Source: Microbulbifer celer
Lineage (GTDB): Bacteria > Pseudomonadota > Gammaproteobacteria > Pseudomonadales > Cellvibrionaceae
DNA length: 64,000 bases
Reading direction: 5' to 3'
NCBI RefSeq assembly: GCF_020991125.1
Contig: NZ_CP087715.1
Span: forward strand, 1,949,501-2,013,500
Part shown: positions 26,624 through 36,204 of the stretch, piece after piece
Layout of the letters: every line of letters begins with the position of its first letter
Position numbering within the stretch: position 1 is the stretch's first letter
Notes under the pieces: model-generated
Seen by the model: only the letters and a program-made list of their open reading frames with translations
Told to the model about the DNA's origin: nothing
The model's database searches: none
Position numbers and translations under genes: made by a program

Positions 26624-26895
26624 TTTCGCTATTCCACCCAGGCACCCCGGGTTATTGTTGTTGCTTTACGCTCGGGCCACCAGGCCACACGCTCCACAAC
26701 CCTGCTCCCGCGGCAGCGGGGAGTCGCCCCACTTTCTCGGGGATGTGCAACCTGGGCGAATCCGGCGGCCTCACTTCCTGCACCGCGCAAAGTGCACCTC
26801 CAACAGGGGTCTCCAGCTTGCCCAATGCGAAGGCGCTCGGCACCTGTCTCGGCGGATAGTTTTTGACCGGGGTATTATCCATACCTATACTGCAG
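26585..26895 (-). repeat. Upstream-region repeat, copy B (remnant gene)
   Basis: Diverged second copy of the region 25845-26155, in the same orientation, covering the first codons of the remnant at 26390-26623 and about 270 bases before it. It fills the gap 26624-26947 up to the divergent AraC gene, so the regulator's own promoter must lie within or right beside it. Confidence 0.75.
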
Positions 26896-26947
26896 CCAAA
26901 ATAATGATCAAAACGGCACCAGGCCAGAAAAACATACAACTGCGACG

Positions 26948-28105
26948 ATGAAAGAATACATTTTTAATATTCACGATCTGACCCTGATCATGACCGTGGC
27001 GGAATGCCTGTTGCTATGTGTATTCCAGCAGGCACTGCCCATTCGCGACCGCAACTACGGTCGACTACTTAGCCTCTTCCTGCTGACAGTCGCTACCGCA
27101 GCCGCCTGCACCCTGCTCTTATGGAATGATCAGTTCAGGCCATCTTCACCACTCGGCCAGACGCTGCAGCCCTATCTGCTGTTTACGACCCTGATGCTGA
27201 AAGGGCCGGCCTTCTATTTGTTTGTATCAGCCCTAACCAAGCATGACTTGCGCCTCCAGCGCCGCCACGCACTGCATCTGACACCTGCGCTGCTGATGGC
27301 AATACTCATCTTTGCGTTCGGCCTGAGCAGCGACGACCTGCGTTACGTGCGCACCGGTGCAGAAGCTCTTCCCATTGGGCTGGTGGACCGGGTCTGGGAT
27401 CTCGCCAAACTGGTCCCGCTGGCCTATGCCCTGGCCGCCGTTCTGATGTTGAGGCGTTACCGCGGTGAACTGGAAGACGAGTACTCCCACTTCTCCACCA
27501 CCGAGTTGTCCTGGTTGAATATATTGACCTACGGCGTACTGATCAGCTGGAGCTGGAGCCTGCTGGTGCACCTGCTGGGTTATCGCATACCCGCCTCAAC
27601 GGCAGACATGCTGGGAATTATCGATAATTACACCACCTGTATTTTGGTGAATGCCTTCTTCGCGTACAGCCTGAGTTACGCCCACCAGCTGCTTGCTACA
27701 CGCCCACAGCCTAGCCGCGAAAGCAGCGAGGAGAAACCGCCGGAGAGCGCCGTCGCGAGGGTGCGTCAAGCAATGGAAACGGAGAAAATTTATCTGAAGA
27801 AAAACCTGAGCCTGGATATTTTCTCCAAGTCAATCCAGCTCTCACCAAGGGTGGTCTCCTCGGTGGTCAATAAGCACTTCGGCACCAACTTCTTTGAATT
27901 TATCAACACTTACCGGGTGGAAGAAGCCAAAGCGCTGCTCGCGGACGCAAGCAGAGCAGAAATGACGATAATGGACATACTGCTGGAATGCGGCTTCAAT
28001 AGTAAATCGGCGTTCAACCGCTTCTTTAGCCGGCTAACCGGTATGTCGCCCAGGGAATACCGAAAACAAGCGCTGGAGAAAAGCCAGCTGGCAACGGCAT
28101 CATGA
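26948..28105 (+). CDS. Membrane-bound AraC-family transcription regulator
   Basis: 385 residues. Residues 1-240 contain about seven hydrophobic segments, like the 7TM sensor part of some AraC regulators. A linker follows, then a C-terminal AraC DNA-binding domain of about 100 residues, with LSLDIFSKSIQLSPRVVSSV and DILLECGFNSKSAFNRFF (second helix-turn-helix) and GMSPREYRK at the end. It would sense a signal at the inner membrane and act on DNA directly. It is divergent from the duplicated receptor promoter regions, which makes the TonB receptor and halogenase its likely targets. Confidence 0.85.
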   Translation: MKEYIFNIHDLTLIMTVAECLLLCVFQQALPIRDRNYGRLLSLFLLTVATAAACTLLLWNDQFRPSSPLGQTLQPYLLFTTLMLKGPAFYLFVSALTKHDLRLQRRHALHLTPALLMAILIFAFGLSSDDLRYVRTGAEALPIGLVDRVWDLAKLVPLAYALAAVLMLRRYRGELEDEYSHFSTTELSWLNILTYGVLISWSWSLLVHLLGYRIPASTADMLGIIDNYTTCILVNAFFAYSLSYAHQLLATRPQPSRESSEEKPPESAVARVRQAMETEKIYLKKNLSLDIFSKSIQLSPRVVSSVVNKHFGTNFFEFINTYRVEEAKALLADASRAEMTIMDILLECGFNSKSAFNRFFSRLTGMSPREYRKQALEKSQLATAS

Positions 28106-28256
28106 TCCCTCCCAACCAGTTAATTGAGCAGAAGAGGCTCACGCCCTCAGATTGATCGGGCCAGGCAGAGTTCCACACCCACAGGCCTTCTCCGCCCGGG
28201 CACGAACAGTAATGCCCCGGCCCGGACAGGAAAGAATAGTGGTCAGAAAGTTAACT

Positions 28257-28838
28257 CTAACGGCGAGACAGTGTCGACCCCCGGGCATCCAGCCCCGCAA
28301 GGATGGCTTTCATCTCATCAGCCTCTTCCCGGATCTTTTTTTCCTTGGCCGCGGCAAGCTTGGCTTTTTCCGCTTCAATGCCCGCCTTGATTGCCCGCTC
28401 TCGCGCGGCGCTTCCGGTGCGGCCCGTGGCCAGCTTTTCCTTGACCGGCTTCGGTTTGCTGGAAGCGCTCCGAGTTCCGGATTTCTCGGCTGCTTTGGCG
28501 GTGCCGGAACTGGGTTTGCGCTTGGCTTTCGGGGCCAATGCGGTTTTGGTGGTACCGGGCTTTACGGTTTTGATGCCGGCGAGGCTTTTGCCGTTGTAGG
28601 CATCCAGCGCCTCTTCGAGCAGCTCCTGCATCTCCAGGCGATCTTCTGCCACGGCAAACAAGCTCGCGGAGAAGGCCTCTTTGCCGAATACTTTCAACTC
28701 CTTGTAGAACGGATGATCGATGCCGAGTGCAAGCGCATCCTGAAACTGCTGCAGACGCTCTTCCGGGGTTACCCCCTCGCGGGCACTACCCACCCATACA
28801 TCATCAGTCTCTTTATTTACAAGGGTGAAAACGATCAT
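28257..28838 (-). CDS. Hypothetical protein with GIY-YIG-like N-terminus and Lys/Ala-rich tail
   Basis: 193 residues. The first 85 (MIVFTLVNKETDDVWVGSAR, then HPFYKELKVFGKEAFSASLF) follow the pattern of a degenerate GIY-YIG fold: an initial strand, a VWVGSAR strand, and an ELKVFGKEAF helix region. The catalytic GIY/YIG residues themselves are not well kept. Residues 90-193 are low in complexity and rich in Lys, Ala, Ser and Glu, suggesting a disordered or helical basic tail that could bind nucleic acid. Function unknown. It stands alone between the AraC gene and the DUF72 gene. Confidence 0.6.
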   Translation of the reverse strand: MIVFTLVNKETDDVWVGSAREGVTPEERLQQFQDALALGIDHPFYKELKVFGKEAFSASLFAVAEDRLEMQELLEEALDAYNGKSLAGIKTVKPGTTKTALAPKAKRKPSSGTAKAAEKSGTRSASSKPKPVKEKLATGRTGSAARERAIKAGIEAEKAKLAAAKEKKIREEADEMKAILAGLDARGSTLSRR

Positions 28839-29025
28839 AGTTCCTCAGTCAACTTCACAGAGATCAAAATGAATTGCCAGTTCACACTTATCTGAATGGC
28901 CAGGAGGCCGCGCATTCTAATGATTAAAAAGTAAATGTGCAGACTTGACTTGCTCGACGTTCACAATCATTTCCGTAAAATGCCCGCCCACGCTTCAGGT
29001 TACCCATTTTTCCGCTAAGAGTACG

Positions 29026-29871
29026 ATGACACTCCCCTACTTCCTCGGCTGCCCTCAGTGGCAACATCCCAGCTGGAACAGGTTGCTACCGGCCGGCAAT
29101 ACGCCGCTCGCGCGCTACAGTCAGGTTTTTAACTGTGTAGAGGGCAATACCACTTTCTACGCAACGCCAACCCAGGCCCAGTGTCGGCAATGGCGTACGC
29201 AGGTGTCAGATGACTTCCGGTTTCTGCTCAAGTTTCCCCGGGCCATCACCCACGATCAGCTGTTGGCGGTCACGTTGGGTGAAGTCAGGGCCTTCCTTGA
29301 GGTTATCGCACCGCTAGAAGATGTACTGGGGCCATTTTTACTGCAGCTTCCCGCTGCATTTGGACCACAACACCTGGACGCGCTTTGGCGGTTTATCGAC
29401 AACTTGCCGGCACCGTTGAACTGTGCGGTCGAAGTACGTCACCCGGCGTTCTTCACGAAAGGGGAAGAGGAACGGACACTGAATCGTGGGCTGCGAGCGC
29501 GTAACACCGCGCGGGTGTGCATGGATAGCCGCGCGCTGTTCGCCGCGCCAGCGGCAAGTGAAGCCATTCGCGACGCCCAGCGCAAGAAACCAAAGGTCCC
29601 GGTGCACCTGCTACCGGTGGAAGCGCCGCAGGTGGTCCGCTTTATCGGTCATTCCGAGTTGGAAACCAACCGTCAGTACCTCGCGCCGTGGGTAGATCGT
29701 GTTTCAAGCTGGATCGAAAGTGGGTATGTACCCTACGTATTCATCCATATGCCGGACAACGGCGACGCCGTGTCACTGGCACAGGTCTGGCAGTCCATGC
29801 TGCTGGAAAAGCTGCCCGGCGCAGGTGCGCTCGCGCTGGACACCCAACGTCCCCAGATGGGGCTGTTCTGA
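29026..29871 (+). CDS. DUF72 (YecE) family protein
   Basis: 281 residues from the ATG at 29026 (MTLPYFLGCPQW). DUF72 TIM-barrel features are visible: GCPQWQHPSWN, YSQVFNCVEGNTTFYATP, FRFLLKFPRAITH, LNCAVEVRHPAFF and, near the end, YVFIHMPDNGDA. It is probably a cytoplasmic protein whose biochemical role is unknown. A 27-residue longer reading is possible but lacks similarity. Confidence 0.85.
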   Translation: MTLPYFLGCPQWQHPSWNRLLPAGNTPLARYSQVFNCVEGNTTFYATPTQAQCRQWRTQVSDDFRFLLKFPRAITHDQLLAVTLGEVRAFLEVIAPLEDVLGPFLLQLPAAFGPQHLDALWRFIDNLPAPLNCAVEVRHPAFFTKGEEERTLNRGLRARNTARVCMDSRALFAAPAASEAIRDAQRKKPKVPVHLLPVEAPQVVRFIGHSELETNRQYLAPWVDRVSSWIESGYVPYVFIHMPDNGDAVSLAQVWQSMLLEKLPGAGALALDTQRPQMGLF

Positions 29872-29943
29872 GTCGTCCGATAAGAGCCCTCTGCCCGGTA
29901 AGAGCTCTCAGCCCAGTAAGATAGGTCCAGCCCCGAGAGGGTC

Positions 29944-31050
29944 TTAGAAGGTATAGGTCACAGCCGCAAACCCTTTGAATACCTGACGGTCGTCGACAAT
30001 CGGACTATCGGCAATATTGTCATCCAGATATTCTGCGCCCACATCCAGAATCACACGCCAGTGTTCTGTCAACTCCAGCATACCGCCAATACCAATTGCA
30101 AAATTGGTGCTACTGCCTACGTCGTAAGCAGGCCGGCTTACCCGGGCACCCGACACCGGCACGCCAAAGTCGTAATTGGCAAGGTCGCTGCTCAACCATT
30201 TCACACCCACCGACGGCGCCCAGCGAAAGTTTCCCGTATTGAAGCCGCGCGAAACCCGGAATTCCGCGGTTCCACCACCGACCCGGTCCAGAACGTCGTG
30301 CTGATAGCGGAAGTCCACATCAATGCCACTGGGGCCATCGTATACCAGGCCAATCCCGGCCATTAATGTGTTGTGGCGGTCACCTAACCCGGATAATGCT
30401 GCACTATCATCTTCCTCGTAGGCACCTACCCGGTAAGTGGCATTCAGCGCAAGCCGCAACCTGTCGCTGCCCAGAAGACCATAGCGCACCGTAGGGCCCA
30501 ACCACTGCAGACGTTCTCCCAGGTAGGTAATTGCGGGGATGACTTGGGTGACCGTGGAATCAGAGCCCTGATAGGGACTGCTCTGGACGATGACGCCAAG
30601 CCCGACACCCCACTGCCCCATTTCTCCCAGGACGTCATACAGCGTGACCTCCAACTCCCGGTCCTCTCCCGCTTTCAGGGGGAAACTGGCTCGCCGAAAG
30701 CTCGGCGGCCCTTTTGGACGGTAGTTATTGGAGATGCCAATCGGCTCCTTGGGAATGCCGACGAAGGTCCTGTCCAATGCGCCACTTTCGTTTTCGTCGA
30801 CATACGCAAGCACTGCGATTTGCCCCGTGGGAACACCGCGGATCCGGTAGCGCCCGTCTTCCACAATCGTATGGCGTGTCTCCAGCATCGGGTTGCGAAA
30901 GTCACCAAAACTACTGGCATCGCGATAGACCTGTAAAACCAGCACACCTTGCTGCGGCGCATTAGCGAGACGCACAGATATAGATTCCGCCAATGCAAGT
31001 GGTGCCTCGAACATCAGTACCAGCAGAAAACTCGCGCGAATGAATGTCAT
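29944..31050 (-). CDS. Outer membrane protein: DUF2141 domain fused to a MipA/OmpV barrel
   Basis: 368 residues from the ATG at 31050, with CGGAG five bases upstream. A signal peptide ends near PLALAES. Residues 20-140 look like DUF2141 (VLVLQVYRDASSFGD, AVLAYVDENESGALD, FVGIPKEPIGISNN). Residues 150-368 form a MipA/OmpV barrel ending in the outer-membrane signature TYTF. MipA homologues scaffold murein synthesis enzymes; OmpV types act as adhesins or channels. The function of this fusion is unknown. It is divergent from the MarR gene and shares its operator region. Confidence 0.8.
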   Translation of the reverse strand: MTFIRASFLLVLMFEAPLALAESISVRLANAPQQGVLVLQVYRDASSFGDFRNPMLETRHTIVEDGRYRIRGVPTGQIAVLAYVDENESGALDRTFVGIPKEPIGISNNYRPKGPPSFRRASFPLKAGEDRELEVTLYDVLGEMGQWGVGLGVIVQSSPYQGSDSTVTQVIPAITYLGERLQWLGPTVRYGLLGSDRLRLALNATYRVGAYEEDDSAALSGLGDRHNTLMAGIGLVYDGPSGIDVDFRYQHDVLDRVGGGTAEFRVSRGFNTGNFRWAPSVGVKWLSSDLANYDFGVPVSGARVSRPAYDVGSSTNFAIGIGGMLELTEHWRVILDVGAEYLDDNIADSPIVDDRQVFKGFAAVTYTF

Positions 31051-31193
31051 GGGGGCTCCGGTTAGCAACATCTCGATTGATTACGATTTGTATACGACAT
31101 TTCCAGCAGTCCAGATCAACCCGACCGTTGTTAAAACGTAGAAACCATAGATGATGAGAAACCCGTCACGATGCCGTAAACCGTTGCCACTAC

Positions 31194-31206
31194 ATGTATA
31201 TGCATG
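31194..31206. promoter_or_regulatory. Candidate MarR operator, copy 1
   Basis: ATGTATATGCATG, a near-palindrome 13 bases before the MarR start codon. The same 13 bases occur in reverse orientation at 31782-31794 before the GST gene. Placement suggests autorepression; the site is also in the shared region with the divergent MipA gene. Confidence 0.6.
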
Positions 31207-31219
31207 CTAAAAACGCACT

Positions 31220-31702
31220 ATGAAAGAGTCAACCAGTTCATCAATGCAAGCCGACAACCTAGAGCGCGTTGTCAAACCACAGGTGGAACCCTGCCTCGCG
31301 CTACACCTGCGTAAGGCCAACCGGGTGCTTACCCAGCTGTATGACCACGATATGGCGGAGCATGGAATCAAGATCACCCAGTTTGCGATTCTACGCGCGA
31401 TCCATTTTCTGGGAGAAACCACCAACCGAGGCCTGCAGGACGTTCTGGTACTGGACCAGACCACACTCTCCCGCAACCTCAAACCCCTGTTGCGCGATGG
31501 CTACCTGGAGACGCTGCCGGGAGCGGATCGGCGGGAAAAGCGCCTGCAGCTGTCATCAAGTGGTCGGCGACTTTACCAACAAGCCTGCAAGAGCTGGGCA
31601 CGCACTCAGGGCGCGCTCAAGTCCCTACTGGGTAATGAATTAACGGATCAGTTACTCGCTGTCGGTGAGGCCGTGGTAGCGCTTAAAGAGTCGGCGGAAT
31701 AA
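31220..31702 (+). CDS. MarR-family regulator, OhrR-like with two cysteines
   Basis: 160 residues. The winged helix contains ITQFAILRAIHFL, LVLDQTTLSRNLKPLLRDGYL and the wing ADRREKRLQLSSSG. C25 in EPCLALHLRKANRVLTQLYD matches the position of the reactive Cys of OhrR (family pattern CFALYS...KLY), and C123 near the C-terminal helix resembles the second Cys of two-Cys OhrR proteins such as that of Xanthomonas. It probably senses organic peroxides or electrophiles and regulates itself and the GST gene through the repeated 13-base operator. Confidence 0.85.
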   Translation: MKESTSSSMQADNLERVVKPQVEPCLALHLRKANRVLTQLYDHDMAEHGIKITQFAILRAIHFLGETTNRGLQDVLVLDQTTLSRNLKPLLRDGYLETLPGADRREKRLQLSSSGRRLYQQACKSWARTQGALKSLLGNELTDQLLAVGEAVVALKESAE

Positions 31703-31781
31703 CGGGGCTACCTGCTTTTCACAGATCAATCAGATACGGACTCCCATTGATCGATCTCAAGACGGATCTTACGAACAAATA

Positions 31782-31794
31782 CATGCATATACAT
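31782..31794. promoter_or_regulatory. Candidate MarR operator, copy 2
   Basis: CATGCATATACAT, exact reverse complement of the 13-base site at 31194-31206, 33 bases before the GST start codon. Confidence 0.6.
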
Positions 31795-31826
31795 ACTTCT
31801 AACCCAGGCAAAGAAAGGAAACACCC

Positions 31827-32555
31827 ATGATCACAGGAAATGACCAACACACACCCATGCAGCTATTTACTCACCCGCTGGTGCACAACCCGTTAAAGGT
31901 CGAGCTGGTGCTGTACTGCATTGCCGAGGAATCCCCGGAACTCGCTCCGCAAATCCTTCGGATTGAGCGCCGGCAAATCGCACTGGAACAGATGGAACAA
32001 CGACAACCCCAATATCTCGATATCAATCCGAATGGTCGTCTTCCATCTCTCATCCACGGCGAGCTGACGCTGTGGGAATCCAATGCTATCGCTCAGTACC
32101 TGGCAAATATCTTCGACTCCCAGTTGTGGCCGCAAGATCCAGGGCAGCAGGCGAGTGTACTCCGCTGGTGTCACTGGGAGTCCAGTTGCTGGAATCCTGT
32201 CGTTGGGCCAATTCTGTTGAACCAGTTCTACCTGCCGTTCTGGGGCATGCAGGGAGATACAGAGCGGCTGGATAAAGCGCGAAAAAAATTTGCCGGCGTC
32301 GCCAAGATCCTCGACAACCAGTTACAGAAAACGCTCTACCTCACGGGAAAAGCACCCACCTTGGCGGACCTGTGTATCGGCGCTGCCTTGCTGCACACTG
32401 ATCGCGCAAAGCTGGATTTAACCCCCTTCCCCGCTTTGCACTACTGGTATCAACGGCTGGCCGTGCACGCCTGGTGGCAGACCACCCGCTCGCAAGTGGC
32501 CGATTTTCAGCGCCGCGTTGCGGTCAAATCAGAAGCAAATGGGGTGAACGCCTAG
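31827..32555 (+). CDS. Glutathione S-transferase family protein
   Basis: 242 residues. An N-terminal thioredoxin-like domain (residues 10-95; QLFTHPLVHNPLKVELVL, NPNGRLPSLIHG, ESNAIAQYLA) is followed by an all-helical C-terminal domain (LYLTGKAPTLADLCIGAALL). It would conjugate or reduce electrophiles or peroxides with glutathione in the cytoplasm. AAGGAAA lies nine bases before the ATG. The matching operator upstream puts it under control of the MarR regulator. The N-terminal ten residues precede the usual GST start; an ATG at residue 11 is an alternative. Confidence 0.88.
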   Translation: MITGNDQHTPMQLFTHPLVHNPLKVELVLYCIAEESPELAPQILRIERRQIALEQMEQRQPQYLDINPNGRLPSLIHGELTLWESNAIAQYLANIFDSQLWPQDPGQQASVLRWCHWESSCWNPVVGPILLNQFYLPFWGMQGDTERLDKARKKFAGVAKILDNQLQKTLYLTGKAPTLADLCIGAALLHTDRAKLDLTPFPALHYWYQRLAVHAWWQTTRSQVADFQRRVAVKSEANGVNA

Positions 32556-32572
32556 ACCGATACAGGAACGTA

Positions 32573-34837
<2,265 letters not shown>

Positions 34838-34944
34838 CTATAGAATTTTCTGCTGGCAACGAAGAGATGGGAAAAGAAACCAGACGCCTAATCAATAGGT
34901 GCTGGCGGCGGGTGCTACCCTCCGCTTAAAACCCTACCATTCAG

Positions 34945-34959
34945 CTATCAAGATGATAG
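34945..34959 (-). promoter_or_regulatory. OxyR-type core site upstream of katG
   Basis: CTAT, seven bases, ATAG (34945-34948 and 34956-34959), the central part of the OxyR tetramer site; a weaker outer element (CAAT for CTAT) follows at 34967-34970. The same core is found upstream of ahpC. It lies in the 276-base gap between katG and the divergent efflux gene; nothing else clear is seen there. Confidence 0.4.
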
Positions 34960-35074
34960 TGATCGGCAATCAAAAGCACTGGAGAGACGCCAAATTATTT
35001 TGAGACGATGACGTGAGAAACTGGCTGCACGCTCCTTGTGTATGCTCACATAATCAATTTTTGGTCGGTATTTT

Positions 35075-36202
35075 GTGAATTCACCCGTAATATTTGTAAA
35101 AAGGTTTATCTCCGCTCCCAAAACCAGACTGGCGCTTTCCGTGTTGCTGCACCCTGCCGTAACGGCGCAGACACCTGACTCTCCGGCTCCTCTCCGTGTC
35201 GAGGCAACTATCGCCCAACGTCAGCCATTGATTGAAGAAGTACCGGTAGCCGGCACGATTCACCCGCTACAACAGGCGCTACTATCCACCGAAGTTTCCG
35301 GGCTGGTGGAAACAATTCGCGCCGATATCGGGCATCGAGTTAAAAAAGGTGCATTGCTGCTGGTACTCGACCCAGAGCTCAATAGCATCAGTCGCGATGC
35401 CGCGCTGGCAGAGGTCGCACAGGCGCGAGAGGCACTGGCTGACAGCCGGCGACGATACCGTGAACTGCAATCACTCGTCAGCGACCAGCATATTGCCGAG
35501 ACCGAGGTGGAAAGCCTCGCGTCCGAAGTGCGTATTAGAGACGCAGAGCTACAGGCCGCGCAGGTGGAGGCGGAAAGGCAGGCCGCCCTGTTGCGCAGAC
35601 ACCGGATCAAAGCGCCCTTTTCCGGCACCATCAGTCAACGTCACGTGGATGTGGGCGAATGGGTAGATCCCGGAACAGCACTGTTCGAGCTGGTAGCCGC
35701 TGATGACCTGCGCGCAGACTTCCAGGTGCCACAACGCTATTTCGCGCGCATCCAGACGGATACCGCCATTCGGGTCAAGCTGGATGATGGCACCACACTG
35801 AACACCCGGGTAGAACACAAGGTCCCGGTCAGCCGCGACAGCGGCAGAACGTTTCTACTGCGCACGGTAATCACAGGTAAAAGCGATCAGACAACGGAAC
35901 TGATCCCAGGAATGTCAGCCACGGCCGTACTCCAATTGCAAAATGACCGGCACGGAGTCGCCCTGCCCCGAGACGCCGTATTGCGCTATCCCGATGGCCG
36001 AGTGACCGTGTGGATCGCAGAACCGGATAGCCGGTGGGGGGAGCCCGCCAAAGTTGTAGAGCAACAGGTCACTACCGGGCTCAGCTTTAACGGACTGATT
36101 GAAATCAAAACCGGCGTCGAGGAGGGACAGCAAGTGATAGTGCGCGGCAATGAAAGCCTGCAACCGGACCAGACCGTGTTGCTCCAGAGGGCCAGGCACT
36201 GA
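35075..36202 (+). CDS. RND efflux periplasmic adaptor (membrane fusion protein)
   Basis: 375 residues, GTG start, signal-like hydrophobic N-terminus. HlyD/AcrA-type features: two half-lipoyl segments (STEVSGLVETIRADIGHRV and IKAPFSGTISQRHVDVGEWV) around an alpha-helical hairpin, then beta-barrel and membrane-proximal domains with LIPGMSATAVLQL. It joins an inner membrane RND pump to an outer membrane channel. The pump gene starts two bases after its stop, so they are co-translated. No outer membrane factor gene is nearby, so a shared TolC is likely. Confidence 0.92.
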   Translation: MNSPVIFVKRFISAPKTRLALSVLLHPAVTAQTPDSPAPLRVEATIAQRQPLIEEVPVAGTIHPLQQALLSTEVSGLVETIRADIGHRVKKGALLLVLDPELNSISRDAALAEVAQAREALADSRRRYRELQSLVSDQHIAETEVESLASEVRIRDAELQAAQVEAERQAALLRRHRIKAPFSGTISQRHVDVGEWVDPGTALFELVAADDLRADFQVPQRYFARIQTDTAIRVKLDDGTTLNTRVEHKVPVSRDSGRTFLLRTVITGKSDQTTELIPGMSATAVLQLQNDRHGVALPRDAVLRYPDGRVTVWIAEPDSRWGEPAKVVEQQVTTGLSFNGLIEIKTGVEEGQQVIVRGNESLQPDQTVLLQRARH

Positions 36203-36204
36203 TC

